This document shows, one piece after another, positions 17,465-27,135 of a stretch of DNA of 64,000 nt (positions are counted from its first letter, which is position 1; the number at the start of each line of letters is the position of its first letter). Source of the stretch: JAUZRW01 sp964549915. GTDB lineage: Bacteria; Chloroflexota; Anaerolineae; Aggregatilineales; Phototrophicaceae. Where the stretch lies: assembly GCA_964549915.1 (NCBI GenBank), contig CAZJWX010000007.1:53816-117815 (forward strand), given 5' to 3'. A program made the position numbers and the translations under genes. Below the pieces are notes generated by a model. The model was not told the origin of the DNA. It worked only from the letters and a program-made list of their open reading frames with translations, and made no database searches.

Positions 17465-17531
17465 AGTTTTTTGGGTGCGTCCATCTGGAGTGAAAACGCA
17501 GAATACGACTCGAACTGAGTGAAAATTCCCA

Positions 17532-19385
17532 ATGATCAAATCGAGTTCCACCATCCCGAAGAATCACGTGCGCGTACTCTGGGCGACAGCGGCCCTGCTG
17601 CTGATTGCGGTCAGCCGCCTGCTGCTGCTGAATGACCTCAGCTTCGACCAGGATGAGGTCTGGTCGGTCTGGCAGAGCATCGGCACGCCAGAAGAGATCG
17701 TCGCCCGCACGCCCTTTGATTGGCCGGCGGGATATTACCTCAGCGTCGGATTCTGGCGCGGGCTGGTTGGCTTTCATCCGGTGATGCTGCGGCTGTCGTC
17801 TGTCCTGCTCTTCCTGATGAGCAGCGCCCTGAGCTACCACCTGGGGCGCAAGCTCTTCAAGAGCGATGATGCGGGGCTGCTGGCGATGCTCGCCTACGCC
17901 GCGCTGGGCTATGTCGTCTACCTGAGCCTGCTGCTGCGTGCCTATGCCTTCGTCATGCTGCTGCTGCCGCTGGGGTTGCTGCTGGTCATGCGCTATTTCG
18001 AGCGCCCCAGTCTGTGGAGGGCGCTGCACCTGGGTGCGTTGATGGCGGGCATGTTCTACCTGACCCTATCGGCAATTTTCGCCTTTATGGTCTTCGGCGG
18101 ATTCTCGCTGTTTCTTTACGGCGTTCGCATCTGGCGCTGGTGGCTGCCGGGGGGCATCGCCCTCTTGCTGGGCGCGCCGGAGATCATCAACAAGCTGGGG
18201 ATCGTCGCACGGCGCACGGCAGTCGTCTATGATCGCAATCTCCCCCCCCTGCCCACCGCCGTCTACGAGATGTTCACGGAGTACTTCGGCGCGGCCTACG
18301 TCATCTGGTTGGGGATCATGCTGCTGGCGGCGGTGCTGATCGTCCTGCGTTCGCGCAAGCCGCTGCGTCCGCTGCACCTCTGGCTGCTGATCTGGGCGAT
18401 TCTGGGTACGTGCCTGCTCTACTGGATCAACTCGCGCACCTCATTCTTCAAGCCGCGCTATGCCTGGTGGGTGGCGCTGGCGATTGCGCTCTGGGCGGGG
18501 TACGGCCTCTCGCGCCTGCCGCGCATCGGGCGCATGATCGCGGCGGCGGGTCTGGCGCTGCTGCTCTTCGTGCCGCAAGACATCGCCAGCTACAAAGAAC
18601 CCATCGCCGCCTTCGAACCGACCTTCGAATGGCTGGCGGAGCGCTACCGTCCCGGCGATGTGCTGGTGCTCGACCCCGACCTGGAAGGCACCAACCTGCG
18701 CGCAGAAGTCTGGGATTATTACGAGATGGTCTACTTCCCCAACGGCCTGCACATCGTGGAGCGCCCCACCACAGAACAGCGGCGCGTGTGGTATGTGCGC
18801 GTCAACGCCAAGGAAGATGATGAGACGCGGGAAGCGGTGCTGGATGGACGCATCGGCGCGGAATTTTACGGCAGGCCGGGCTTCTTCTTCCAGTTGTTCG
18901 TCGCCCCGCCTGACCCCAACGGCATCCTGTTCGAGAACGGCATGCGCTTTCATGGCTACGAAATCCTGAACGCCGATGGCACGCTGGACGCAGGCGTCCC
19001 CGTCTGGCGGGAGGGCAGCACGGTGCGCCTGCGCCTCTGGTGGTCAGTCGATGAGCCGCAAGAAGCCGAATACAGCGTGGGGGTACATCTCTTCCGGCGC
19101 GATTTTGACGCGCTCTTCGCACAGAGCGACGGCGCACCCCGGGCCATCTACTTGCAGCCGAATTTGCCCGGCACTCCCGCCGAGGCGCTGACGGCCTGGG
19201 AACCGGGGCAGTTGTACGTCGAGGAACGCGAAATTGAACTGCCCATCCAGTACATGCAGCGAACGCCCTTCACCGCCTATCTGACGGTCTATGAATGGTG
19301 GGAAGGCGGAGAGCGCATCCCGGCACCGGGCGTGAATGAGGATCGCCTGCTGCCCCTCTTCGACTTCACGCTGATGGCCTGGTGA
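17532..19385 (+). CDS. GT39/ArnT-like polytopic glycosyltransferase (GT-C) with C-terminal soluble domain
   Basis: A 617-residue protein: about ten hydrophobic segments occupy residues 15-350 and a soluble ~240-residue domain follows. The first extracytoplasmic loop carries SFDQDEVWSVW with the acidic pair (Asp41, Glu42) typical of GT-C enzymes such as dolichyl-phosphate-mannose protein mannosyltransferases. FDWPAGYYLSVGFWR resembles the family's second loop. It would use a polyprenyl-phosphate sugar outside the membrane to modify proteins, lipids or glycans. The GT2 enzyme at 6627 could supply the donor (inference). The C-terminal domain (from about residue 400) is beta-rich, perhaps carbohydrate-binding. 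Confidence 0.75.
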   Translation: MIKSSSTIPKNHVRVLWATAALLLIAVSRLLLLNDLSFDQDEVWSVWQSIGTPEEIVARTPFDWPAGYYLSVGFWRGLVGFHPVMLRLSSVLLFLMSSALSYHLGRKLFKSDDAGLLAMLAYAALGYVVYLSLLLRAYAFVMLLLPLGLLLVMRYFERPSLWRALHLGALMAGMFYLTLSAIFAFMVFGGFSLFLYGVRIWRWWLPGGIALLLGAPEIINKLGIVARRTAVVYDRNLPPLPTAVYEMFTEYFGAAYVIWLGIMLLAAVLIVLRSRKPLRPLHLWLLIWAILGTCLLYWINSRTSFFKPRYAWWVALAIALWAGYGLSRLPRIGRMIAAAGLALLLFVPQDIASYKEPIAAFEPTFEWLAERYRPGDVLVLDPDLEGTNLRAEVWDYYEMVYFPNGLHIVERPTTEQRRVWYVRVNAKEDDETREAVLDGRIGAEFYGRPGFFFQLFVAPPDPNGILFENGMRFHGYEILNADGTLDAGVPVWREGSTVRLRLWWSVDEPQEAEYSVGVHLFRRDFDALFAQSDGAPRAIYLQPNLPGTPAEALTAWEPGQLYVEEREIELPIQYMQRTPFTAYLTVYEWWEGGERIPAPGVNEDRLLPLFDFTLMAW

Positions 19386-19501
19386 CGGTTGGCTGGCGAC
19401 GCCTGCTCCATGCTTGTCGTCTTTTAACGCGCAGCCCCACTGTGGTTGTGCCATAATACGAGTCGACCTGACGGGCAAAATGGCAACCTCTACGAGACCC
19501 C

Positions 19502-20430
<929 letters not shown>

Positions 20431-20434
<4 letters not shown>

Positions 20435-21900
20435 ATGGCATGACCCACACCTTGCAAAATGCGCTGATCATCACCCAGCGCGAAGTGCGCGACAGCCTGC
20501 GCGACTGGCGCATCATCGGCCCTATTGTGACGCTGACTTTCTTCTTTCCGTTTCTGGCGCAATGGGCAGCGACGCTGGTGGCGAATTTCCTGGCGCAGTA
20601 CGACGCGGCCTACCTCGGCGGGCAATTTGTGCCCTTCTTGCTGATGGTCGTAGGCTTTTTCCCGATTTCGATCTCGCTGGTGATCGCGCTGGAGACCTTC
20701 GTCGGCGAAAAAGAACGGCGCAGCCTGGAGCCGCTCCTGAGCACGCCGCTGACCAATACCGAACTCTACATCGGCAAGACCCTGGCCGCGATGCTGCCGC
20801 CGCTGGTCGCCAGCTTTGGCGCGATGACCTTCTACCTGATTACGCTCTCGATCAACGGCGCGGAGTGGCAGCCATCCCCCGTGCTGACGCTGCAAATCTT
20901 CTTATTGACGATCTCGCAGGCCCTGGTGATGGTCACCGGAGCAGTCGTCGTCTCCAGCCAGACCACCAGCGGACGGGCATCCAACTTGCTGGCGAGCTTC
21001 ATCATCATCCCCATGACGTTGATCGTGAATGCCGAAGCCGTCATCATCTTCCTGGCACCGGATGCTGATTCGCCCACTGGAATTGCATCTCTGTGGGCGA
21101 TTCTGGTGGGGATGCTGGTCTCTACGGCGCTGCTGCTGCGCGTGGGAACCAGCCTCTTCAACCGCGAGGCGCTCCTGGGACGTGCGATTGACAGCTTCAA
21201 TCTGCGCGAGACGCTGGGCGGAATCTGGCGGCATGCACGCACCATAGACGATTCAGGCACAGTGGCGGCGAACCTCTGGCAATGGTACACGCGGGCGATC
21301 CCCTATTCGCTGCGTCGGCTGCGCGGCGCTATTCTGGTCTCGCTGCTGGTCTTCGTCGTGTATTTCGCCCTGGGCTGGGTGGCGGGGCAGCAGCCCGCCT
21401 ATTCGCTGCCCATCTCCGGCGAATCGCTCGACCTGGAGACGATCTCCACCAGCGGACTCGGCGGCTTCAGCGAGACGGAAGCCCTGGGATTCATCCTCTG
21501 GCAGAATGGGCGTGTGCTGTTGATCGCCCTGGCGCTCTCTATATTCAGCTTCGGCGTGATGACCTACATCCTCGTGCCCTTCGTCTTCGTGGTGCTGGGC
21601 TACCTCGCCAGCCAGTTGATCCCGGCAGGCTATGGCGCACTTTTTGCGGCGGCGGTGCTGCCACACGGCATCATCGAAATTCCCGTGATCCTGCTGGCGA
21701 CAGCGGCGATTTTCCGCGCCGGGGCGGTGGTCACCAAACCATCACAGGACATGACCGTCGGGCAGACCTGGCTTCGCGCGATGGGCGATGTCGTCAAAAT
21801 CGGCCTGGGCTTGATCCTGCCGGGGCTGATCCTCGCCGCAATTCTGGAGAGCTTCGTCACCCTGCGCGTCGTGGCATCGGTGGCAGCGGGAACAGGTTAA
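20431..21900 (+). CDS. ABC-2 type exporter, permease subunit
   Basis: A 489-residue permease with an N-terminal TM near residue 30, a long loop containing VGEKERRSLEPLLSTPLTNTE (the ABC-2/NatB coupling helix signature, here cited by its core EKERRSLEPLLSTPLT), and about seven to nine further hydrophobic segments to residue 480. It partners the overlapping ATPase gene upstream. The coupling-helix signature places it in the NatB/ABC-2 'ERx' group. No substrate can be assigned. Confidence 0.88.
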
Positions 21901-21937
21901 TGGGCGACAAACAAACCCGGCGTGACCGCTGGTGCCG

Positions 21938-22534
21938 TCAGGTGCGCCCGGCGTGTTTCTCTGCGCTGAGGTGAATGTAGAACGGATTGGTATCGGTATC
22001 GATGTGGACACGGGCGTCGGCATAATCTGCAAAGAGCGCACCCAGGGCTTGCGCCGAGAAGAAGCGGCTGCGCATCAGCAAGAGCGCTTCGCCGAGTGCA
22101 ATCAACTTCACCGGGAAACGCGCAATATTCGGTTCTACTATCAGCAGGCGTCCCCCCGGCTGCAACACGCGCCATAATTCTCGCACCGCCGCCTGATGCG
22201 CGAAGAAGTGGTGGAAGGCATCCACAATCAGGATGCGCTCGAAGAACCCATCCGGGAACGGCAGCGTCTCCACAGCGCCGACGGCTGGCTGCAATCCGCC
22301 TTTCTCGTATGCCTGTTGCAACATCCCAAGCGACACATCCAGCACGACGACCCCCGCCGCCTGCCCGACATAATGCTGGCTCACACGTCCCGTGCCGCCT
22401 CCCGCATCCAACAGCCAGCCCTCAATCGGCAAATCCAGGAATTGGCGCGTCTGATAATTCTCCGAGTCGCCGCCGAAGACGTGGTCATACAGCGGGGCAA
22501 TGAAGCGAAAATGGTCAATGGGCGGGCGTGGCAT
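21938..22534 (-). CDS. Class I SAM-dependent methyltransferase (UbiE/Coq5-like)
   Basis: 198 residues from the ATG at 22534, chosen for AAGGAG eight bases upstream over a longer frame to 22630. Motif I is WLLDAGGGTGRVS (about 40-52), with VVLDVSLGMLQQA (motif II) and a post-II DAFHHF. The N-terminal HFRFIAPLYDHVFG resembles the UbiE/BioC substrate lid. The substrate is unknown; quinone or small-molecule methylation is possible. It is convergent with the ABC exporter genes. Confidence 0.8.
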   Translation of the reverse strand: MPRPPIDHFRFIAPLYDHVFGGDSENYQTRQFLDLPIEGWLLDAGGGTGRVSQHYVGQAAGVVVLDVSLGMLQQAYEKGGLQPAVGAVETLPFPDGFFERILIVDAFHHFFAHQAAVRELWRVLQPGGRLLIVEPNIARFPVKLIALGEALLLMRSRFFSAQALGALFADYADARVHIDTDTNPFYIHLSAEKHAGRT

Positions 22535-22962
22535 GAACAGGCTCCTTGCGGTGCAATACGATGACCGAATCGTATACCGCATGGCGCGGCCTGGATAGGC
22601 AGGTTCAGCATGCCGCCGGGATTCTGACATCGCAATTCACTGTCATCTCCGATAAGCCAGCCCTGAGATTGGAGGAAGCTACAAACAGCCTGGGGGAGGG
22701 CCATCAGGATACCAGAGGAGAAATGGCGGGAGCATATAGCAGCCCAGGCAGGGCAATCGCTGCAAAATGATTTGAACCACAAAGTCACAAAGAACACAAA
22801 GGAAAGCCCAGAAGCACGCCCCGCTGTGCAAGTTCCCCCCCGCTCTTCTGCCCCTTCTCTACACTATGCACGGCTTGCGGCGACCACCCTGTAGCCCATG
22901 TCCGCAATAGTGCACAAAATCCGTTACCATTAGAGCATCACATAACCAATCCAGGACACGCC
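22535..22962. other. Intergenic region upstream of the dihydroorotate-dehydrogenase-like gene
   Basis: This 428-bp divergent gap contains the second CACAAAG-type repeat (22774-22806). No well-formed promoter was identified. No gene or structured RNA is supportable. Confidence 0.5.
22774..22806 (+). repeat. CACAAAG-unit dispersed repeat, copy 2
   Basis: GAACCACAAAGTCACAAAG followed by AACACAAAGGAAAG. Three CACAAAG units occur at a 9-base period, nearly matching the minus-strand copy at 17433-17464. Confidence 0.6.
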
Positions 22963-23886
22963 ATGATCCAGATCACACGCGCCGGGAAATACAGCCTCTT
23001 CGTCGATTCGCCCGTGATGCCTGCTGCGGGCACGATGGGCTACGGTGGGCAGTATCGCAACATCATCAACTACGAGAAGCTGGGCGCATTCGTCACCAAT
23101 CCCGTCACCTACGAACCCTGGTCGCCTGCCAGTGGGCCGCGCGTTGTGCCGCTGGATGCGGGGGTACTGGTGCATACCGGGCTGCCCAATCCCGGCCTGA
23201 GCCGCACCATAAAGGAAAATCGCCACCACTGGGAAGCCATGCCCGTGCCGATGATCCTGCATCTGGTCGGCACGAATACGGAGCACGTACAGCTTTCGGT
23301 AGAGCGGCTCGATTGGGAAGAGAGCATCGCGGCGATTGAATTGGGGCTGGATGACGACATCACGCCGGATGACGCCTACACGCTGACGCGGGCGGCGGCG
23401 GTCGCCGAGAAAGCGATTCTGGTGCGCCTGCCCGCCATCACCGCCAGCGAACTGGCGGAAGCCGTTGCCGAAGCAGGGGCGGATGCCCTGGTGATCGCTG
23501 CGCCGCCGCGTGGCACCGCACGCGATCCACATAGCGGCAGGTTGGTCAGCGGGCGCGTGTATGGCCCGATGGTCAAGCCGATGATGCTGCGGCTGGTGGG
23601 GGTGCTCACACGCCGGATTCGCGAAGTGCCCATCATCGGCGCAGGCGGAATCCACACCTTGCAAGATGCCCGCGATTACCTGGACGCCGGAGCGGTTGCC
23701 GTGCAGGTCGATAGCGTGATCTGGGTGCAGCCGCGCCGCCTGGAACGCATCGCGCGCGACCTGGGCGGGGAGCTGGTCACGCGGACGAAAGGGGCGATGC
23801 CGGATGAGTGGAACCCCGATATGGGCGATACGGAATTCCGTGCCCTCTTCGGCGATGAAGACGAAGACACCGACGTGCGGAAATAG
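22963..23886 (+). CDS. Dihydroorotate dehydrogenase-like FMN TIM-barrel protein
   Basis: 307 residues with the overall order of DHODH-family barrels. It starts SPVMPAAGTMGYG, has GLPNPGLSRTI near residue 72 where DHODH has its NPG motif, and ends with the phosphate-binding GAGGIHTLQDARDYLDAGAV and AVQVDSVIW. The segment that normally carries the KLSPN catalytic/FMN lysine is replaced by ILVRLPAITASELAEA, and the catalytic Ser/Cys loop is not evident. It may therefore be a non-pyrimidine flavoprotein. It is alone, with no pyr genes nearby. Confidence 0.6.
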   Translation: MIQITRAGKYSLFVDSPVMPAAGTMGYGGQYRNIINYEKLGAFVTNPVTYEPWSPASGPRVVPLDAGVLVHTGLPNPGLSRTIKENRHHWEAMPVPMILHLVGTNTEHVQLSVERLDWEESIAAIELGLDDDITPDDAYTLTRAAAVAEKAILVRLPAITASELAEAVAEAGADALVIAAPPRGTARDPHSGRLVSGRVYGPMVKPMMLRLVGVLTRRIREVPIIGAGGIHTLQDARDYLDAGAVAVQVDSVIWVQPRRLERIARDLGGELVTRTKGAMPDEWNPDMGDTEFRALFGDEDEDTDVRK

Positions 23887-23900
23887 CCTTTCGCTTATTG

Positions 23901-23988
23901 AACAAGGCATCCCTTCTAGGGTGTCCTGGCCTCAACACGGGTGATTTTGTGTGAAGAAGTGGCATGGCCAATCCACGCCAGTGGCTTC
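23901..23988 (+). repeat. Dispersed intergenic repeat R1, copy B
   Basis: AACAAGGC ... GTGTCCTGGCCTCAACACGG ... TTTTGTGTGA ... GGCATGGCCAATCCACGCC ... AGTGGCTT. It fills the convergent gap between the DHODH-like gene and the TcmP-like gene and touches the latter's stop codon. Confidence 0.85.
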
Positions 23989-24826
23989 AGAAGAGCGGCA
24001 GTTGTCGCGTGCTGCGCAGGGCCTCCTGCCAGAGGCGGCTGCGATCCACCCTCTGCGTGGCATACACCAGGCGATACTGCGCACGGCTGTCCGCATCCGG
24101 CAGGTATTCGCGCACCTGCGTGTACCCTATCTCGCCCAGGCGCTGGCGGTAGAAATCGAGCAGGGCGCGGCGAATCTGTGCTTTGCTCTGGCGTCCCACC
24201 CGTTGATAGGGCTTGCGCCAGGCGCTCGTGCCGAAAAAAGCGTCGAAGCGCTCCTGCCGGCTCTTGTCGTACATCACATTCTCGCCCTTCACCAATCCCG
24301 CCCCGCTGAAATCCAGCAGCAGTTCGGCCTGCGGCAGGTCGCTCAGCAGTTCGATCACAGCCCAATCCAGGCCGACGTTTTCAGCGTCGAGATAGGCCAG
24401 CACTGTGTTATTGCCCCTCAGGGGAGCCAGCGCTGCGGCGATTTGTTGCATGGCGGGCAGCCGCTCTTGCTTGAGGACGTGCACCAGTGCGTTGTGATCG
24501 CTGGCGCGGATGCGCTGTTCCAGCGCTTCGCGTTCGGGCTTGTGCGGCTCTGCGAACCAGTAGCCCTGGAAGGGAGACGGGACTGTCAGCGTGGCGAGGG
24601 GTGGCGTGCGCAGGACGATCCCACTGGGGCTGCATTTGACCTTGCCCGCCCCGGCCCGTAAATCCAGGAAATAGGCACGACGGCGTCCCAGCGCTTCGCG
24701 CAAGCGGCGGATGTAGGCCGCCAGCAGACGATAACGCTCCCTCGCACGATCCGTGCTGAGCTGTACCACCAGGCCATCGGCTTGATCAGCGAGGATTGCT
24801 TCGGTCACATGCGGCTCCTGGAACAT
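23987..24826 (-). CDS. Three-Cys-motif partner (TcmP)-like protein
   Basis: 279 residues from ATG 24826. A methyltransferase-like Rossmann start AYFLDLRAGAGK (about 51-62) is followed by KCSPSGIVLRTPPLATL, a position typical for the GSP...A segment of TcmP. Later YLDAENVGLDWAVIELLSDL and ELLLDFSGAGL resemble the DPxG...w.tl..l and NF segments, and the C-terminus has short basic helices. Several key positions deviate from the usual FAGPG and DPFG. TcmP usually sits beside a three-Cys-motif (Gp37/Gp68-like) gene; none is here. The promoter places transcription start at the ATG (leaderless). Its 3' end abuts an R1 repeat. The function is unknown. Confidence 0.55.
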   Translation of the reverse strand: MFQEPHVTEAILADQADGLVVQLSTDRARERYRLLAAYIRRLREALGRRRAYFLDLRAGAGKVKCSPSGIVLRTPPLATLTVPSPFQGYWFAEPHKPEREALEQRIRASDHNALVHVLKQERLPAMQQIAAALAPLRGNNTVLAYLDAENVGLDWAVIELLSDLPQAELLLDFSGAGLVKGENVMYDKSRQERFDAFFGTSAWRKPYQRVGRQSKAQIRRALLDFYRQRLGEIGYTQVREYLPDADSRAQYRLVYATQRVDRSRLWQEALRSTRQLPLF

Positions 24827-24832
24827 AGGTTC

Positions 24833-24861
24833 AGGATACTGGACATGCCCCCCTGCATCAA
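24833..24861 (-). promoter_or_regulatory. Promoter of the TcmP-like gene, predicted leaderless
   Basis: On the minus strand TTGATG (24856-24861), 17 bases, TATCCT (24833-24838). The ATG at 24826 lies exactly where transcription should start, so no ribosome binding site can be present. Confidence 0.5.
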
Positions 24862-24869
24862 GCCTGCGC

Positions 24870-24898
24870 CTGACACGCATCCGAGGCCGCGATATACT
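24870..24898 (+). promoter_or_regulatory. Promoter of the MBL-fold hydrolase gene at 24943
   Basis: CTGACA (24870-24875), 17 bases, TATACT (24893-24898). It is divergent from the TcmP promoter. An AAAGG ribosome binding site precedes the ATG at 24943. Confidence 0.55.
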
Positions 24899-24942
24899 GG
24901 AAGTGCCGCATAAATGAACGCCAATGGCAAAGGAAAACCCGC

Positions 24943-25767
24943 ATGCCCGCACTGAAACACGCCCTGCAAATCGGCGACATCACCGTGACTGTCCTCAACG
25001 ACGCCATCCGCCCCGCCCCTATCGAAGCCACTGCCGAAAAATTATCAGTGACGCCGGAAGCGGCACGCGCCGCCTACGAAGCCCATGGCCTTGACCCCGA
25101 CCAGGACGAACACCATTTCAACTGCCTGTTGATCCAGGCCGGGGATGAGACCGTGCTGGTCGATGCCGGGTTCGGCGAAGCGATGCAACCAGACGCGGGC
25201 AACCTCTTCGCCGGGCTGGAAGAGATGGGGTTGGGCGCGGAGGACATCACGCGCGTCGTGATCACCCATGCACATGGCGACCATGTGCGCGGGCTGATGG
25301 ACGAAGTGGGACAGATGAAATTCCCCAACGTCGAGCACGCCTTCAACCAGTTGGAATGGGCCTACTGGTACGTGGATGGCGCAGCCCAGGGAGAGGCGCG
25401 CAGGCCGCTGGAAGTCGTGCGCGAAAATGTCGTGCTCTTCGAAGCGGGTGACGAGATCATCCCCGGCGTGAAGACGGTCGCCGCCTATGGTCACACCCCC
25501 GGTCACACGGGCTTGCTGATCGAAAGCAAGGGAGAGCGCCTGCTATGCGCAGTGGATATCCTGCATCGTCGGGCGCAGTTCGTGCACCCGGAATGGTCAA
25601 TGTCCTTCGACACCGATGCCAGCATCTCGGTGCCGACACGCCGCCGCCTGTTGCAGCAGGCCGCCGATGAAAATTTGCTGATGCACCTGTATCACATGCC
25701 CTTCCCGGCGCTGGGCTATGTCCGCGCTGTGGACGATGGTTTCCGCTGGGAGCCGATTGGGGGCTAG
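24943..25767 (+). CDS. MBL-fold metallo-hydrolase
   Basis: A 274-residue metallo-beta-lactamase-fold protein with canonical zinc motif HAHGDH (His109 to His114), a further zinc-ligand segment YGHTPGHTGLLI, a metal-bridging Asp in LLCAVDILH and a terminal LYHMPFPALGY histidine. The insert with VEHAFNQLEWAYW resembles quorum-quenching lactonase/phosphotriesterase-like subgroups, but the substrate is undetermined. It is cytoplasmic, as there is no signal peptide. Confidence 0.85.
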   Translation: MPALKHALQIGDITVTVLNDAIRPAPIEATAEKLSVTPEAARAAYEAHGLDPDQDEHHFNCLLIQAGDETVLVDAGFGEAMQPDAGNLFAGLEEMGLGAEDITRVVITHAHGDHVRGLMDEVGQMKFPNVEHAFNQLEWAYWYVDGAAQGEARRPLEVVRENVVLFEAGDEIIPGVKTVAAYGHTPGHTGLLIESKGERLLCAVDILHRRAQFVHPEWSMSFDTDASISVPTRRRLLQQAADENLLMHLYHMPFPALGYVRAVDDGFRWEPIGG

Positions 25768-25818
25768 CGTCACGGGATTCCGGCGGGGATGTGCGCAACG
25801 AAGCGTCCCCGCGCCCCG

Positions 25819-26832
25819 CTATGTCACGGGTTCGGGAGCGTGTTTCTCTTTCTCTTCGGCTTGTGCCTGCTTGAAGACATCTCCCAGCGAGACCCCCAGC
25901 ACGACCAGCCCGACTCCACCGACCAGGATGTAGCTGAGCACGGTGATGCCGTGTGTGAGGAAGCCCAGCGCGACGTAGGTCACTTCGTCATTGAGGCCGA
26001 CTAACTGCGCCGCAACCGCAATCGCCGCCTCGAAGGGGCCAATAGCCGCCACGCTCAGCGGAATCGCCACGCTGAACGAGGCGAGCGTCACGCCCAATGT
26101 CGCCAGCAGCAAGGCATTTTCCTGGATGTCCATCGCACGCACCAGGGCGTACATCGCGCCCAGCGAATGTGCCCAGGAAATCAGCGTCCAGACCAGGGCA
26201 TGACTGAATGTGCGCCAATTGGTCAGCGGCTGCAAGCCATCAATCACATGATCGAGGATGCTCTGCAGCGGCAGACGCTTGAGGATGGGCAGAATGCGGT
26301 GGATGAAATCCAGCATCATCTGCGCCACACGGGGGCGATGCGCGAAGAATAGCAGCACGGCGAAGCCCACCAGCCCCAACGCGCCCAGGAAGGCCGCGCC
26401 CTGGATGATCTCTGGCTGGGCATCGGGAATCTGCGTGATGGCTGCCGCCAGCAACAGCACCACCAGCAGCAGATCAAGCAGGCGCTCGACGACGATGCTG
26501 GTCGCCGCCGTCATCACCGGGACGCCGCGCTGTGCCGCCAGCAGGCTGCGTGCCACTTCACCCGCCCGCAGCGGAAGCTGATTCAGCAGGAAGGTGACCG
26601 CGATGATGAAGAAGCCGTCACGCGGGTTGATGCGATTCTGCAAGAGGCCGCGCCAGCGAGTCGACCGCGCCCACATGCCCGAGACGGAAATCAGCAGGCA
26701 GAGGACGATCCACAAAGGGCTGGCCTGTGCAAGTGCCCGTCCCACCTCCGCCAGCGGCACATCGCGTGCGATCCACCACAGCAGCACGCCACTGACGACT
26801 ACGCTGCCCACAAACACCAGCATCCGGCGCAT
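25819..26832 (-). CDS. LPG synthase TM region / UPF0104-family membrane protein
   Basis: 337 residues with about eight hydrophobic segments. The family's sequence landmarks are present: WARSTRWRGLL near 53, FLLNQLPLRAGEVARSLLAA near 81, and VTLASFSVAIPLSVAAIGPFEAA near 262. The family comprises the flippase-like half of lysylphosphatidylglycerol synthase and relatives often encoded near polyprenol glycosyltransferases. The catalytic aminoacyl-transferase half is absent, so lipid translocation is more likely than lipid lysylation. It ends in a charged cytoplasmic tail. An R1 repeat lies upstream. Confidence 0.82.
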   Translation of the reverse strand: MRRMLVFVGSVVVSGVLLWWIARDVPLAEVGRALAQASPLWIVLCLLISVSGMWARSTRWRGLLQNRINPRDGFFIIAVTFLLNQLPLRAGEVARSLLAAQRGVPVMTAATSIVVERLLDLLLVVLLLAAAITQIPDAQPEIIQGAAFLGALGLVGFAVLLFFAHRPRVAQMMLDFIHRILPILKRLPLQSILDHVIDGLQPLTNWRTFSHALVWTLISWAHSLGAMYALVRAMDIQENALLLATLGVTLASFSVAIPLSVAAIGPFEAAIAVAAQLVGLNDEVTYVALGFLTHGITVLSYILVGGVGLVVLGVSLGDVFKQAQAEEKEKHAPEPVT

Positions 26833-27135
26833 GAAATGTCCCCTCTCGAAAGCTCGTCGTATTTTACAAGGTGCCTCTTCGAGCCTGTACTGGCCTCAAC
26901 ACGGGTTGTTTTGTGTGAGAAGTGGAAGGGCCAATCCACGCCAGTGGCTTCCATTCGAAGCAGTCAGAAGCAGTGTACCCGAGAGACGCCAACGGGCACA
27001 ATGCAGGTTCTCAGCGCAGGGGAATCGCCCGCCAGACGCAGGTCGCGTAATGGTTGTGGGGGCGGTCTCGTGGGCTTCCCAGGGAGCGCGCGCGGTGTCT
27101 TCCCTACTGAGGACAGAGGGAGATGAATTCGTCCG
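26833..27135. other. Intergenic region with R1 copy C
   Basis: This 303-bp gap between the histidine kinase stop and the UPF0104 start (both minus strand) holds R1 copy C. No further gene is seen. Confidence 0.55.
26864..26950 (+). repeat. Dispersed intergenic repeat R1, copy C
   Basis: TTACAAGGTGCC ... CTGTACTGGCCTCAACACGG ... TTGTTTTGTGTGAGAAGTGG ... GGCCAATCCACGCCAGTGG ... CTT. It is collinear with the other copies. Confidence 0.85.

Larger units (their letters stand above)
17102..17531. other. Intergenic region rnpB-GT39
   Basis: This 430-bp gap contains the rnpB promoter (17109-17138), a GCGGGCGAAACAT motif (17354-17367) that recurs at 47594-47607, and a CACAAAG-type repeat (17433-17464). 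No gene is supportable. Confidence 0.6.
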
